Positions 26,206 through 35,575 of a DNA stretch of 64,000 bases are shown here, piece by piece; position 1 is the first letter of the stretch; every line of letters begins with the position of its first letter. Where the stretch lies: contig NZ_JACIEZ010000008.1 in NCBI RefSeq assembly GCF_014197145.1, forward strand, positions 114,770-178,769. The letters are read 5' to 3'. Made by a program: the position numbers and the translations under genes. The notes under the pieces are model-generated. The model was not told the origin of the DNA, searched no databases, and worked only from the letters and a program-made list of their open reading frames with translations. The stretch is from Gellertiella hungarica (GTDB taxonomy: Bacteria; Pseudomonadota; Alphaproteobacteria; Rhizobiales; Rhizobiaceae).

Positions 26206-28058
26206 AAAACGCCGACGCCTTCCGCCTGACCGGAACCCGCAAGACCGAGCCGCCCGCACGCGTGCTCAGGGCCGGCCTGCTCACGGCGGAACTTCTGCAG
26301 GACGGCCTGCGGACGATCCGCTACGGTGGCGTGGAGGTTATCCGCAGCATTTCCTATCTGGTGCGAGACCGCGACTGGGGTACCCATTCTCCATCCATCA
26401 CCGGCCTTGCCGTCGAAGAGGCAGAGGGTCGATTTCAGGTCCGGTATCGAGCCCGGTATGGAAGTCCCTCCGCAAGCGAACTCGTTGTCGATGTCTTCAT
26501 CGAGGGCAGCGAGGAGCGCGTCGTGTTCCGCGCAATCGCCTTCAGCCCCAGCGGGTTCGAGACCAACCGGTGCGGCTTCTGCATCCTGCACCCCATCGTC
26601 GGGATCTCCGGGCAGTGGGCAAGGGTGGAGCATGTCGACGGTACGATCGAGAATACACGTTTTCCCGAGCTGATTGACCCCTGGCAGCCCTTCAAGGACA
26701 TGAGGGCGATCAGTCACGAAGTCCTCCCCGGCGTCCTGGCGGAATGCCGCATGGAGGGAGACATCTTCGAAATGGAAGACCAGCGCAACTGGTCCGACGC
26801 CTCCTACAAGACCTATGTTCGGCCGCTTGCCTTGCCATGGCCCTATCATCTGCGGGCGGGGGAGGCTTTCGAGCAGACCATCACCCTGTCTCTCACCGAC
26901 AAGCGGACGAACCGGCTGGCCGTCAGACAAAACTCCGAAGCCAATATCGTCGAACTGGCGTTGGATGACGCCCTGCATCAGGTGCCGTCGATTGGCGTGG
27001 TCATTACGCCCGAGGAGGCGAAGGCATCCCGCGCCGCGCTCACGTCTCTGGCGGACGATCGCCGGCCGCAATTGCTGCTCTTCCATTTCGATCCGCTTGC
27101 GGGCAACGACGAGGAAGCCATCGCGGATTTCGCGTCGATGGCGGCAATGCATCAAGGCGAGACGGCAATCGAAATCGCTCTGCCCTGCCGGCTCTCCCCC
27201 GCCGAGGAATGCAGCGGCATTGCGGCGGTCCTTGAACGCTGCGGCTTCAGGCCCGGCAGCATCATGATTTCTCCTGCCGTCGACCGCCAGTCGACCCCGC
27301 CGGGGAGCCGCTGGCCGGAATGCCCGCCGCTGCAGCAAGTGTACGCTGCCGCTCATGAGGCGTTTGGATCGATACCCATCGGCGGAGGCATGCTGAGTTA
27401 CTTCACCGAGCTCAATCGCAAGCGCGTGCCGGCAGAAACGCTCTCCTACATCAGCCACGCGACAAACCCCATCGTCCATGCGGCGGACGATCTGAGCGTG
27501 ATGCAGACCCTCGAAGCGCTTCCCTTCATCACCCGATCCGTCCGGGCCATTTATGGCTCGAAGCCGTATCGACTGGGACCATCGACCATCGCCATGCGGC
27601 AGAACCCCTATGGCAGCCGCACGATGGACAATCCGGACGGAGAACGGGTTCCGATGGCCAATCGAGACCCAAGACACAATGCCGCCTTCGGCGCCGCCTT
27701 TGCCCTCGGATATGCGGCGGCAGTCCTGCCGGGAGGCCCGTCGCATCTGACGCTATCGTCACTGACGGGCCCGTTCGGGCTCTTTGCCGGGCCCGGGGAA
27801 CCGGTCGCCGAGGGCGGGATGCGCCCGCTCGCCGAGCCGATCCTGACGCTTGCCACACAGGCAGGCAAAATGGCACGACTTCTGGAGGATCCCGCCGGCG
27901 GAAGAGTGGTCGGGATGCAGATCGAAAACCCCCATGGGAAGCAGTTGCTGCTGGCAAATCTCTCGCCTGTCGAACTGGATGTGCGCCTTCCGCAAGCCCC
28001 TCAAGGTCTTCTTCGCCGCATTGGCGCCTATGGCCTGCTTCTCGAAAGTGTCGCCTGA
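26202..28058 (+). CDS. apnL: D-apionate lactonase-like protein
   Basis: 618 residues with no signal peptide or membrane segment. The first third looks beta-rich (RTIRYGGVEVIRSISYLVRD) and a later TIM-barrel-like part has PQLLLFHFDPL and SIPIGGGMLSYFTELNR. Length, position and coupling to the apiose dehydrogenase match ApnL, which opens D-apionolactone to D-apionate. It is the last gene of the cluster. I recognise it by context and general pattern; active-site residues are not assigned. Confidence 0.72.
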   Translation: MKNADAFRLTGTRKTEPPARVLRAGLLTAELLQDGLRTIRYGGVEVIRSISYLVRDRDWGTHSPSITGLAVEEAEGRFQVRYRARYGSPSASELVVDVFIEGSEERVVFRAIAFSPSGFETNRCGFCILHPIVGISGQWARVEHVDGTIENTRFPELIDPWQPFKDMRAISHEVLPGVLAECRMEGDIFEMEDQRNWSDASYKTYVRPLALPWPYHLRAGEAFEQTITLSLTDKRTNRLAVRQNSEANIVELALDDALHQVPSIGVVITPEEAKASRAALTSLADDRRPQLLLFHFDPLAGNDEEAIADFASMAAMHQGETAIEIALPCRLSPAEECSGIAAVLERCGFRPGSIMISPAVDRQSTPPGSRWPECPPLQQVYAAAHEAFGSIPIGGGMLSYFTELNRKRVPAETLSYISHATNPIVHAADDLSVMQTLEALPFITRSVRAIYGSKPYRLGPSTIAMRQNPYGSRTMDNPDGERVPMANRDPRHNAAFGAAFALGYAAAVLPGGPSHLTLSSLTGPFGLFAGPGEPVAEGGMRPLAEPILTLATQAGKMARLLEDPAGGRVVGMQIENPHGKQLLLANLSPVELDVRLPQAPQGLLRRIGAYGLLLESVA

Positions 28059-28229
28059 CACCTCCCTTCCTGTGAATGGCCTGTGCCTGTAGCCGGTCTG
28101 CACGGGGTATTGCATTCATTAAATTATAATTTATAACTATCTAGAAAGTGAGGATCATTCACAGTTTGAGAATGCCCGTCAGCCTTCGCTCGACCGAGCC
28201 GCCCCCACCAAAAGCCAGACGGTGAAACT

Positions 28230-29960
28230 TTGCTTTCCATTCCCCGCTTCTCTTCCCCCGACCCCGCAATAAGCACCGACCATCCGGTTCTTCGCGTTCT
28301 TTGGGCAGCGGCTGTTCTCATGGCTTGCTGCACCCTTCTGCTGTCGGGGGCCATCCTTTTCCAGTTCTACAATCGCTATGACCGAAGCCGGCACAACGTG
28401 GCGGATATCGAGCAGTTTCGCGTGGTGCTCGACGCCGCAACGGCACTGGCAGCGGAGCGCGGCCCTGCGAACTCCGCCATGGGAGAAGCGGATGCGGGCA
28501 TGAAGGCACGGATAGAGGCGCTTGCCTCGGCCCGGGAAAAGACGGATCTGGGGATCGCCGCGATCGAGGCCCTGGAGGCGGTAAGCAGCAAGCACATGAT
28601 ACCCGCTTCGCTGATCGACAGCATGAAGCGCCAGCTTCTCCGCGCCAGGCGGACGGTGGATGCAGCCATCAACAAGCCGCGGGCACAACGGAGCTTTGCC
28701 GATATCCAGTCAGCGATCGAGGCCATGATCGCCACGTCTGACATGATGGACGACGGCGTGCGCTGGATGAGCGAATCGCTGGTTGCCGAAGATCCGGAGC
28801 TTTCCAACCCTGTCATCAGTGGGCAGATCCTCAGCCATCTCAGGGACTATACCGGCCGCATTGCATCGCACATCATGGCAGCGGTCATCGCCCGCGAGCC
28901 CATTCCGCTCCAGAATCAGATCGAAAGCCGGCTGTCCCGGGGACGGGTCATGGAGCTCTGGCGTCTGCTTTCCATCGCGCGGGCCGCCTATCCCGCCAAT
29001 CCCGACATTGCGGAGAAACAGCGCATTTTCGAAGAGGCCTTCTTCGGTCCCGGTCTCCGGCTGATCGACAGGACCATCGCCGAAGGCAATGGAAGAGCAA
29101 ACTACCGCCAGACCTCCGGAGAACTCTCCCGCGACTTCGTCGCTACCATCAAGCCGGTGGAAGAGGTCCGCAAGGCATTCCTTCAGGCAAGCATAGACGA
29201 TTTGCGGAAGAAGGAGAGGCATGCCTGGTACATGCTGGTCGCCGTCTCGTGGGGCGCCGCTGTCATCACGCTGTTCCTCATCGGCCTGGCAGCGGCGGTG
29301 CAGGCCTATCTCTTTGGTCCCCTTTTGCGCGCAAGCGCGATGGTGATCGATCTGGCAGACGGACGCATTCCCGAAAAATCGCCTCGTCGACCGAAGGGGG
29401 CCGAGCTCAACCGCCTTTTCGAAGCGCTCTCGGTCCTGACGGACCGCATGGTGGAACGTGCCGCGCTGATGAGCAGGTTGCAGACAGAAGCAGAGACCGA
29501 CGGCATGACGGGACTGCTGAACCGGGCGGCGTTCGAAAGACTGATGCGGACGGCGGAGGCGCTGCAGGGCACATGCCTTATCCTGATCGATATCGACCAC
29601 TTCAAAAGCATCAATGATCGCTTCGGCCATCCCGCGGGAGACAACGTTCTGCGCAGCATAGCGGCACTGCTCAAGGTGCTGCCCGCAATGGGGCATGTGC
29701 CGGCTCGGTTTGGTGGAGAGGAATTTGCCATACTTTTTCGCGGAGACCTCTCGTCTGCCACGGCGCTCTGCGACGGCTTGCGGGTGGAAATCGCCGCTCT
29801 TGCCGTCGAGTTTGACGGTGTCCCCCTGCCCGGCATCACGGCGAGCTTCGGGCTGACCGCCCATCGGGAGGACAGGTTCGAAGACATCGTCCGGCGTGCG
29901 GATGCCGCCCTCTATCGTGCGAAGGGGGAAGGTCGAAATCGGGTCTGCATCGCCCACTGA
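28230..29960 (+). CDS. Membrane diguanylate cyclase (GGDEF) with large sensor domain
   Basis: 576 residues from a TTG start; the first in-frame ATG would cut into the first membrane segment. Two membrane helices (about residues 22-44 and 333-355) flank a roughly 290-residue, probably periplasmic, helical domain with no recognised family. A HAMP-like linker follows, then a GGDEF domain with TDGMTGLLNRAAFE, DIDHFKSINDRFGHPAGD and the active site RFGGEEFAIL. It should make cyclic di-GMP in response to an external signal. The 170 bases upstream are AT-rich and contain no gene. It is unrelated to apiose genes by function. Confidence 0.9.
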   Translation: MLSIPRFSSPDPAISTDHPVLRVLWAAAVLMACCTLLLSGAILFQFYNRYDRSRHNVADIEQFRVVLDAATALAAERGPANSAMGEADAGMKARIEALASAREKTDLGIAAIEALEAVSSKHMIPASLIDSMKRQLLRARRTVDAAINKPRAQRSFADIQSAIEAMIATSDMMDDGVRWMSESLVAEDPELSNPVISGQILSHLRDYTGRIASHIMAAVIAREPIPLQNQIESRLSRGRVMELWRLLSIARAAYPANPDIAEKQRIFEEAFFGPGLRLIDRTIAEGNGRANYRQTSGELSRDFVATIKPVEEVRKAFLQASIDDLRKKERHAWYMLVAVSWGAAVITLFLIGLAAAVQAYLFGPLLRASAMVIDLADGRIPEKSPRRPKGAELNRLFEALSVLTDRMVERAALMSRLQTEAETDGMTGLLNRAAFERLMRTAEALQGTCLILIDIDHFKSINDRFGHPAGDNVLRSIAALLKVLPAMGHVPARFGGEEFAILFRGDLSSATALCDGLRVEIAALAVEFDGVPLPGITASFGLTAHREDRFEDIVRRADAALYRAKGEGRNRVCIAH

Positions 29961-30005
29961 AAATCCGGCTCTTGTCGCGTCCTCACAGTTTCGTGATGAT
30001 CCTCC

Positions 30006-30033
30006 TGTAACGGGGCGGACCGCTGCTCCGTAT
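30006..30033 (+). promoter_or_regulatory. ECF-sigma-type promoter of the bufferin operon
   Basis: TGTAAC (30006-30011), a 17-base spacer and CGTAT (30029-30033) resemble the GTAAC / CGT promoters used by ECF sigma factors of the Caulobacter SigF type, which control DUF2282-DUF692 operons. It lies 52 bases before the start of the first gene. No sigma factor gene is in this window. Confidence 0.5.
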
Positions 30034-30084
30034 CTCTCCATGGCAGATCCATGGAGGGACCTGCGGACTCGTTGAAGGGAGACC

Positions 30085-30372
30085 ATGATGACCAACAAGA
30101 CCCTGGTTGGGCTGGCGCTTGCCGGCTCGCTCGCATCCGCCATCGGTGCGGCAGCAACGCCGGCAGCGGCGGAAGATGCAAAGGAAAAATGCTACGGCAT
30201 TGCCTTGAAGGGACAGAACGACTGCGCCGCGGGAGCGGGTACCACCTGCGCCGGCACGTCCAAGGTGGACTATCAGAAGAATGCCTGGAAACTGGTGCCT
30301 GCGGGAACCTGCGAGACGATCAAGACCCCGGATGGACACGGCTCCCTGACACAGGGGCCTGCGCCGGTCTGA
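30085..30372 (+). CDS. bufA1: DUF2282 bufferin-type precursor peptide (BufA1-like)
   Basis: 95 residues. A signal peptide (hydrophobic core [16 protein letters not shown], cleavage near AAAED) precedes a mature part with four cysteines in the contexts KCYG, NDCAAG, TTCAG and GTCE, as in DUF2282 proteins. In bufferins the MNIO partner modifies cysteines to heterocycles, and the secreted product binds copper. GAAGGGAG lies before paired ATGs at 30085 and 30088. It is the first gene of a bufA-bufB-bufC-DoxX operon with an ECF-like promoter. Confidence 0.88.
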   Translation: MMTNKTLVGLALAGSLASAIGAAATPAAAEDAKEKCYGIALKGQNDCAAGAGTTCAGTSKVDYQKNAWKLVPAGTCETIKTPDGHGSLTQGPAPV

Positions 30373-30379
30373 CCGGAAG

Positions 30380-30405
30380 GCGGGCGGCATCCCGATGCCG
30401 TCCGC
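30380..30405 (+). promoter_or_regulatory. Intercistronic hairpin between precursor and enzyme genes
   Basis: GCGGGCGGCAT (30380-30390) pairs with ATGCCGTCCGC (30395-30405) over 11 positions with one G-U pair and a 4-base loop. It has no T-run. It could protect the short precursor mRNA or attenuate the downstream genes, so that more peptide than enzyme is made. Confidence 0.6.
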
Positions 30406-30428
30406 AGTCTCGACGAGAGGGGACACGG

Positions 30429-31292
30429 ATGACTTTTTCCAGCACTTCAAACCTTCCGAGAAAAGCCGGGCTCGGCTTCAAGCCGCAGCATTTCGATGCC
30501 ATCCTGCAGCAACGCCAGCCGGTCGGCTTCTTCGAGATCCATGCGGAAAACTACATGGGTGCCGGTGGCCCACCCCATGCACGGCTCTCGCGCCTTCGCG
30601 AAGACTACGCGCTTTCGATCCATGGTGTCGGCTTGTCCATCGGATCGATGCAGCCATTGGACGAAGCGCACCTCGAACGGCTGGCGATGCTGTGCGATCG
30701 ATACCAGCCGGAGAGCTTTTCCGAGCATCTTGCCTGGTCCAGCCACGACGGTACCTATCTCAACGATCTTCTGCCGCTTCCCTACACCGAGGAAACGCTT
30801 GGTCGCGTGGTGGAACACGTGGATCGGGTGCAGACCCGCCTTGGCAGGCAGATGCTTCTGGAAAACCCTGCAACCTATCTGATCTTCAGGGACAGCACCC
30901 GTTCCGAGACCGATTTCCTGCGGGAGGTTGCCAGACGCAGCGGCTGCGGCCTTCTTCTCGACATCAACAATGTCTTCGTGTCGGCCACCAATCACAATAC
31001 CGACCCCGCGGACTATCTCCAGACCTTCCCGCTCGAGCAAGTGAGCGAGATTCATCTGGGCGGCCATCACTGCACGGCAGACGAAGAGGGTGCGCCGCTG
31101 CTGATCGACAGCCATGATGCAGCGGTGATCGATCCGGTCTGGGCGCTTTACGAGAGAGTGCTCCGCCAGACCAGCCCGCTTCCGACACTGATCGAATGGG
31201 ATAACAACGTGCCCGCATGGGACGTGTTGCTGAACGAGGCCGAAACGGCGCAGGCGCTCATGGATGCCTGTCCAAGAGCAGCGGCAGCGTGA
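30429..31292 (+). CDS. bufB: DUF692 multinuclear non-heme iron oxidase (MNIO, BufB-like)
   Basis: 287 residues with the metal-binding TIM-barrel blocks of DUF692: [59 protein letters not shown] and LIEWDNNVP. These carry the His, Asp, Glu and Asn ligands for two or three irons. The enzyme oxidises cysteines of the bufferin precursor encoded just upstream. The ATG at 30429 follows GAGAGGGGACACGG. Its stop overlaps a possible GTG start of bufC. Confidence 0.9.
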   Translation: MTFSSTSNLPRKAGLGFKPQHFDAILQQRQPVGFFEIHAENYMGAGGPPHARLSRLREDYALSIHGVGLSIGSMQPLDEAHLERLAMLCDRYQPESFSEHLAWSSHDGTYLNDLLPLPYTEETLGRVVEHVDRVQTRLGRQMLLENPATYLIFRDSTRSETDFLREVARRSGCGLLLDINNVFVSATNHNTDPADYLQTFPLEQVSEIHLGGHHCTADEEGAPLLIDSHDAAVIDPVWALYERVLRQTSPLPTLIEWDNNVPAWDVLLNEAETAQALMDACPRAAAA

Positions 31293-31297
31293 CAGCC

Positions 31298-32059
31298 ATG
31301 ACCGCAGAAGAGACATTGGCCTGCTTTGCCCAGGCGATAAGGAACGTCGAGGCCCCCATTCCGGCGTTCGTTTCCTCCTGGAACACGGAACAACCCGCAC
31401 GACGCTTCGGCGTCTACCGCGACAATGTTCTGCAGGGGCTCATCGATGCCCTTGCGGCCCGCTATCCCGTCACCGAGCGGCTGGTCGGTGCGCAGTTCTT
31501 CGGCGGCATGGCAAGGGCCTTCCTTGAGGTCCATCCCCCCCGATCTCCCGTTCTGCTGGAATGGGGAGAAGATCTGGCAGAGTTTGCCGCAGTCTTTCCG
31601 CCTGCTTCGGTGCTGCCTTACCTGCCCGACGTCATCCGTCTCGAAACGGCAAAGACAAGAGCCTACCACGCTGAAGACGTCGCCCCGATTGGCGCCGTAG
31701 ATCTTGAAGCCCTGTCCCCGGGGCAGCTGGCAGACTTGCGCCTTGTTGCTCATCCCTCGCTCGGCCTCGTTCGATCAGCCTACCCGATCGCAAGCATCGT
31801 GGAGATGCATGAAGAAGGGAAAGAACCGGACGCCGCACTCGTCTGGATGCCGGAAAGTGTTCTGGTGACCCGCCCGGCCCTGCGGGTCGAGCTGCGTCGC
31901 CTGCCGGCAGGCGCTGCCGTTTTCGTGCAACGGCTTGCCGAAGGGGGCACGCTGGGGGAGGCATTCGTTTCCGCCACAGCCAGTGACGCGTCCTTCGACG
32001 CGGCCTGGACCATGCGCATCCTGCTGGAGTCCGGTGCCTTTACCGGAAGAAAGGACTGA
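31298..32059 (+). CDS. bufC: DUF2063 MNIO partner protein (BufC-like)
   Basis: 253 residues. The N-terminal DUF2063 domain has RRFGVYRDNVLQGLIDALAA and YPVTERLVGAQFF. The C-terminal half is the partner domain that helps the DUF692 enzyme bind its peptide. ATG 31298 is used; a GTG at 31289 overlapping the bufB stop is also possible. Located directly after bufB as in known bufferin operons. Confidence 0.87.
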   Translation: MTAEETLACFAQAIRNVEAPIPAFVSSWNTEQPARRFGVYRDNVLQGLIDALAARYPVTERLVGAQFFGGMARAFLEVHPPRSPVLLEWGEDLAEFAAVFPPASVLPYLPDVIRLETAKTRAYHAEDVAPIGAVDLEALSPGQLADLRLVAHPSLGLVRSAYPIASIVEMHEEGKEPDAALVWMPESVLVTRPALRVELRRLPAGAAVFVQRLAEGGTLGEAFVSATASDASFDAAWTMRILLESGAFTGRKD

Positions 32060-32062
32060 TCC

Positions 32063-32530
32063 ATGGAGTTGCAAGCAGCAAGAGAAATGAACCTGATCGC
32101 GGCCATCACGGACCGCCTCAACAGAATACCGCATGACGCATTGGCCCTGCTTGCCCGGGTCTCGATTGCCGCTGTCTTCTGGCAGTCGGGGCAGACGAAG
32201 GTCGACGGCTGGTCGGTGAACGACAGCGCGCTTTATCTCTTCGAGAACGAATACCGTCTGCCGTTGATAGATCCCTGGCTCGCAGCACACATGGCGGCGA
32301 CGGCCGAACATCTCTTTCCTCTGCTTCTGGTGATCGGACTTGCAAGCCGCCTGTCCGCACTGGCGCTTCTGGGCATGACAGCCGTCATCGAGATCTTCGT
32401 CTATCCGGCGGCCTGGCCAACGCATGGCACATGGGCAGCCTGCCTGCTTCTCATCGTGGCAAGGGGGCCGGGGCTGATCTCGCTCGATCATTGGCTGCTG
32501 ACCCGTGCCCGCAGCGCGAGGCCTGCCTAG
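32063..32530 (+). CDS. DoxX-family membrane protein (BufD-like)
   Basis: 155 residues with four hydrophobic segments (for example LLARVSIAAVFWQSGQTK, HLFPLLLVIGLASRLSALAL, AACLLLIVARGPG) typical of DoxX proteins. AAGGA lies 8 bases before the ATG, 3 bases after bufC. DoxX genes commonly close bufferin-type operons. The precise role is unknown; a membrane redox or export helper is possible. Confidence 0.82.
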   Translation: MELQAAREMNLIAAITDRLNRIPHDALALLARVSIAAVFWQSGQTKVDGWSVNDSALYLFENEYRLPLIDPWLAAHMAATAEHLFPLLLVIGLASRLSALALLGMTAVIEIFVYPAAWPTHGTWAACLLLIVARGPGLISLDHWLLTRARSARPA

Positions 32531-32554
32531 CCAGCGCGCCTCCGGTCTCGCGGA

Positions 32555-33472
32555 TCAGACCCGTTCGGCGGCACGCTTTTCCGGCTCGTTCATGCCTTCC
32601 TGCCAGAACCAGTAATGGATGGGCTCTTCGCAATTCAGACTGACAACCCGGTGCGTCTGATCGGCATCGATCGCGTGGATGACGACGCCTCCGATAAACC
32701 CATCCCTCAGATCCTTCAGTTCTTCCACTGCGAGATCAACCGCCTGCCGCAGACTATGGCCGAGGCGCAAAGCCAGGACGATGGTTCGGGCAGTGCCGCA
32801 TCGCATGGTCATTTCACCTGTGTGGGTGCACGCCGCTGCGCCAAAGCGGCTATCGGCGTAGTATCCGGCACCGGGGATGGGAGAGTCACCCAGGCGACCC
32901 GGATATTTCCAGGCCCAGCCGGAGGTGGAGGTCACGCTGGCGAGATCTCCGGCGCTGTCCCTGCCCAGGAAGACGGTGTTATCTCGAACCCGCTCGGGAT
33001 CGGTGATGGCGTGGCTGAGAGGCGCCAGCGGAATGTCCGGAAAGGCGGCAAGCGCTTCGGGAGAAAGCTCCTTCTGCAACCGTTCCCACCAGACGCGCTT
33101 GCTGTCGGGGTGCAGGGTCTCGTCGATCGGGAAGCCCAGTTCGGTCGCGAAGCGCCGCGCCCCGTCCCCCGTCAGCATGACATGCGGCAGGCGGCGCATC
33201 ACCTCCCGGGCAAGGGCCGCAACGGGAAGTGTATCGGGGACGGCGCCAACCGCCCCTACCTGGCGCGTCGCACCGTCCATGACGCCGGCATCGAACTCCA
33301 TGCGACCGAGCATGTTCGGCCATCCGCCATAACCGACGCTCCGGACCTTGGCCTCCCGCTCCACTTCGCAGATTCCGGCGACAAGGGCGTCAACGGCACG
33401 CTCGCCGCGTCGCAGGCACTCGATGCTTTTGGAGAAGCCCGGCCAGGCCTCGGAATTGGCAATCAGGATCAT
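32555..33472 (-). CDS. N4-(beta-N-acetylglucosaminyl)-L-asparaginase / isoaspartyl peptidase-type Ntn hydrolase
   Basis: 305 residues of the threonine Ntn-hydrolase family. The nucleophile region reads RDNTVFLGRDSAGDLASVTS, with the Thr of DNT as likely N-terminal nucleophile after autocleavage. It is followed by GRLGDSPIPGAGYYAD, the substrate-binding block shared with glycosylasparaginases. Family members cleave the amide of asparagine-linked sugars or isoaspartyl peptides. It is convergent with bufD and 115 bases downstream of the phosphatase-like gene. Substrate unknown. Confidence 0.83.
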   Translation of the reverse strand: MILIANSEAWPGFSKSIECLRRGERAVDALVAGICEVEREAKVRSVGYGGWPNMLGRMEFDAGVMDGATRQVGAVGAVPDTLPVAALAREVMRRLPHVMLTGDGARRFATELGFPIDETLHPDSKRVWWERLQKELSPEALAAFPDIPLAPLSHAITDPERVRDNTVFLGRDSAGDLASVTSTSGWAWKYPGRLGDSPIPGAGYYADSRFGAAACTHTGEMTMRCGTARTIVLALRLGHSLRQAVDLAVEELKDLRDGFIGGVVIHAIDADQTHRVVSLNCEEPIHYWFWQEGMNEPEKRAAERV

Positions 33473-33587
33473 GGCGCATCCCCTGCCCGGCAGGACCGGA
33501 ATGGCCGCCGGATTTTCACGCCCTTGCGTAACGAGCGGTTGATCCCTGTGTCAAACCGGAAAATTGGGAGGTATCGCTCCTGCCTGC

Positions 33588-34406
33588 TCAAAGCCCGGCG
33601 AGCTTTCGCAGATCTTCAATGGCCCCCGGGCCCGCCGCAAGGACAAGCGCTCCGCGGGTCAGCCCATCCCGATCGGACGGGAACGGGTGATGCCACCCTC
33701 CTGCCTCTGCGATCAGGCAATAGCCGGCAAGGCAGTCCCAGGCGTGCATCACCGGTTCGTAATAGCCGACCAGACGGCCCGCGGCGACGTAGGCAAGCAT
33801 CAACGCGCCGGATCCGTTGCGCATGAAATTGCCCCCGGCAGCAAGCAGATCACGAACCATGCCTGCCGCCACATCGGGCGTGACATAGCTGTTCGAGCCG
33901 AGCCCCGTCACGGCGTTCCGGATGGTTCGGGACGGATCCAGCTTCAGCACCTTGTCGTTGAGTGTCGCACCAGATCCTCGGGCCGCCACGTAGAATTCGT
34001 CGTGCCGAGGAGCGTATATGACACCAATGGCCGGATCTCCCGCCTCGAGCACGGCGATGGAAACGCACCAGTTCGGCATGCCGTTGATGAACGGGCTCGT
34101 CCCATCGATCGGATCGACCACCCAGACAAAGGAGGAATGCCCCTCCTGAAGTCCAAACTCTTCACCGAGAAAACCATCCTCGGGAAAGGCTGCCGAGACG
34201 CGGTTCCTGATCAGGGTTTCGACGTCCCTGTCGGCGACGGAGACCAGATCCTGCATGTCCCGCTTTGTTTCGACAACAAGGCTGTCGCGCCGGTTGAAAT
34301 AGTCCAGCGCAAGTGCGCCCGCTTCCCGGGCAATCTCCCTTGCCACGGCAAAGCGCGCCGCAAGCCCGCCGTAAGCCGTATTGTCACCCTTTGCACGAGA
34401 AGCCAT
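33588..34406 (-). CDS. Inositol-monophosphatase family phosphatase
   Basis: 272 residues with the metal-binding motifs GEEFG (Glu), WVVDPIDGTSPFINGMPNW and HAWDCLAGYCLIAEAGG. These define Mg-dependent phosphatases of the IMPase/SuhB/HisN/CysQ group. AGGGAG precedes the ATG. Members hydrolyse inositol, histidinol or nucleotide phosphates; the subgroup cannot be fixed here. It has the same orientation as the Ntn hydrolase downstream and may be cotranscribed. Confidence 0.87.
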   Translation of the reverse strand: MASRAKGDNTAYGGLAARFAVAREIAREAGALALDYFNRRDSLVVETKRDMQDLVSVADRDVETLIRNRVSAAFPEDGFLGEEFGLQEGHSSFVWVVDPIDGTSPFINGMPNWCVSIAVLEAGDPAIGVIYAPRHDEFYVAARGSGATLNDKVLKLDPSRTIRNAVTGLGSNSYVTPDVAAGMVRDLLAAGGNFMRNGSGALMLAYVAAGRLVGYYEPVMHAWDCLAGYCLIAEAGGWHHPFPSDRDGLTRGALVLAAGPGAIEDLRKLAGL

Positions 34407-34538
34407 GGTCCGATCTCCCTTGTGGGAAAGACATAGCCGGACCGAGGCGCTCTGGCGATAGCCACAAAAAGCACAGGAACGAAAAATGGCGCACCCGAAG
34501 GCGCGCCATGACTGTCTTTTCAGGATGCAGCGGATGGA

Positions 34539-35198
34539 TCAGGCAGCCGGCTGCCGGGTCTTGCGCAGATAGGGAAGAACCGTCTCGTAGGATCCGAAGC
34601 GCTTTACGGCTTCCTCGTTGGAAACGGCCGCCGTGATGATCACGTCGTCCCCCTGTTGCCAGTTGGCAGGCGTCGCCACCTGATGGCGCGCGGTCAGCTG
34701 GATCGAATCGATGGCGCGCAGTATTTCCGCAAAGTTGCGCCCCGTGGTCATCGGGTAGGTGAGGATCAGCTTGATCTTCTTGTCCGGGCCGATGATGTAG
34801 ACGGAGCGAACCGTCGCGTTATCGGCAGGCGTGCGACCCTCCGAGCTGTCGCCGGCATCCTCCGGCAGCATGTCGTAGAGCTTGGCAACCTTGAGGTCCT
34901 TGTCGCCGATCAGCGGATAATCGACATCGAACCCCGTCGCCGTCTTGATGTCCTGTTTCCACTGAACATGGCTTTCCACCGGGTCGACGGAGATGCCGAT
35001 CACCTTCACGTTCCGCTTGCGGAATTCCTCGTCAAGCCCGGCCATGGCGCCGAGTTCGGTGGTGCAGACGGGCGTGAAATTCTTCGGATGGGAAAAGAGC
35101 ACTGCCCAGCTATCACCGATCCACTCGTGGAAGCGGATTTCTCCCGTGGTGGTGTCTGCAGTAAAGTCCGGAGCGACCTGGTTGATCCTGAGTGTCAT
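34539..35198 (-). CDS. 1-Cys peroxiredoxin (Prx6 family)
   Basis: 219 residues. The peroxidatic cysteine is in HPKNFTPVCTTE (Cys45); no resolving cysteine is present. The C-terminal dimer domain follows after TYPMTTGRNFAEILRAIDS. It reduces peroxides using an external thiol. GGAG lies 7 bases before the ATG at 35198, so a 4-residue upstream extension is rejected. A small membrane-protein gene lies 88 bases upstream on the same strand. Confidence 0.93.
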   Translation of the reverse strand: MTLRINQVAPDFTADTTTGEIRFHEWIGDSWAVLFSHPKNFTPVCTTELGAMAGLDEEFRKRNVKVIGISVDPVESHVQWKQDIKTATGFDVDYPLIGDKDLKVAKLYDMLPEDAGDSSEGRTPADNATVRSVYIIGPDKKIKLILTYPMTTGRNFAEILRAIDSIQLTARHQVATPANWQQGDDVIITAAVSNEEAVKRFGSYETVLPYLRKTRQPAA

Positions 35199-35286
35199 TG
35201 TATACTCCAAATCGGATGGAAAAAGGGAACGTCCTCGGCCTCGGTCCGGCTGAAGCCGGTGCGACCGTTTCGATGTCAGGAGAGGC

Positions 35287-35418
35287 TTACAACAGCAGGA
35301 GCAATGCTACAATGAAACCATAGGACGCAACCGCGACCAGATGATGAAGCCGAAGCATGGCTCCCTGCTGATCGGCGATACCGCTTTCCGAGATGGTGAG
35401 GTGCCAGAGGCCCTTCAT
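35287..35418 (-). CDS. 43-residue single-pass membrane peptide
   Basis: A short gene with GGGAG 8 bases before its ATG and a stop 88 bases before the peroxiredoxin start on the same strand. The peptide has a soluble N-terminus and a C-terminal hydrophobic segment HLVAVASYGFIVALLLLL ending at the stop. No family is recognised. Good ribosome binding site, a clean hydrophobic tail and position before a peroxiredoxin support it as a real small gene. Confidence 0.55.
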   Translation of the reverse strand: MKGLWHLTISESGIADQQGAMLRLHHLVAVASYGFIVALLLLL

Positions 35419-35575
35419 GGATGTGCTCCCGCGATGTGCAACTTCCCCAGTGATACTCCCGCTCCATAATATTCTATAGATTTAGTATTCTAATTTCCGT
35501 CCTGCTTGCACAAAGTTATTCCTGACAGCGTCTGCTTCTGACCCCTTCCTGACAGTCTGCCGGAAAGGCGCGCGG

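Noticed and set aside
26151..27746. A 531-codon minus-strand frame
   Set aside because: Antisense to the apionate lactonase-like gene, whose frame is coupled to apsD; no motif on the minus strand.
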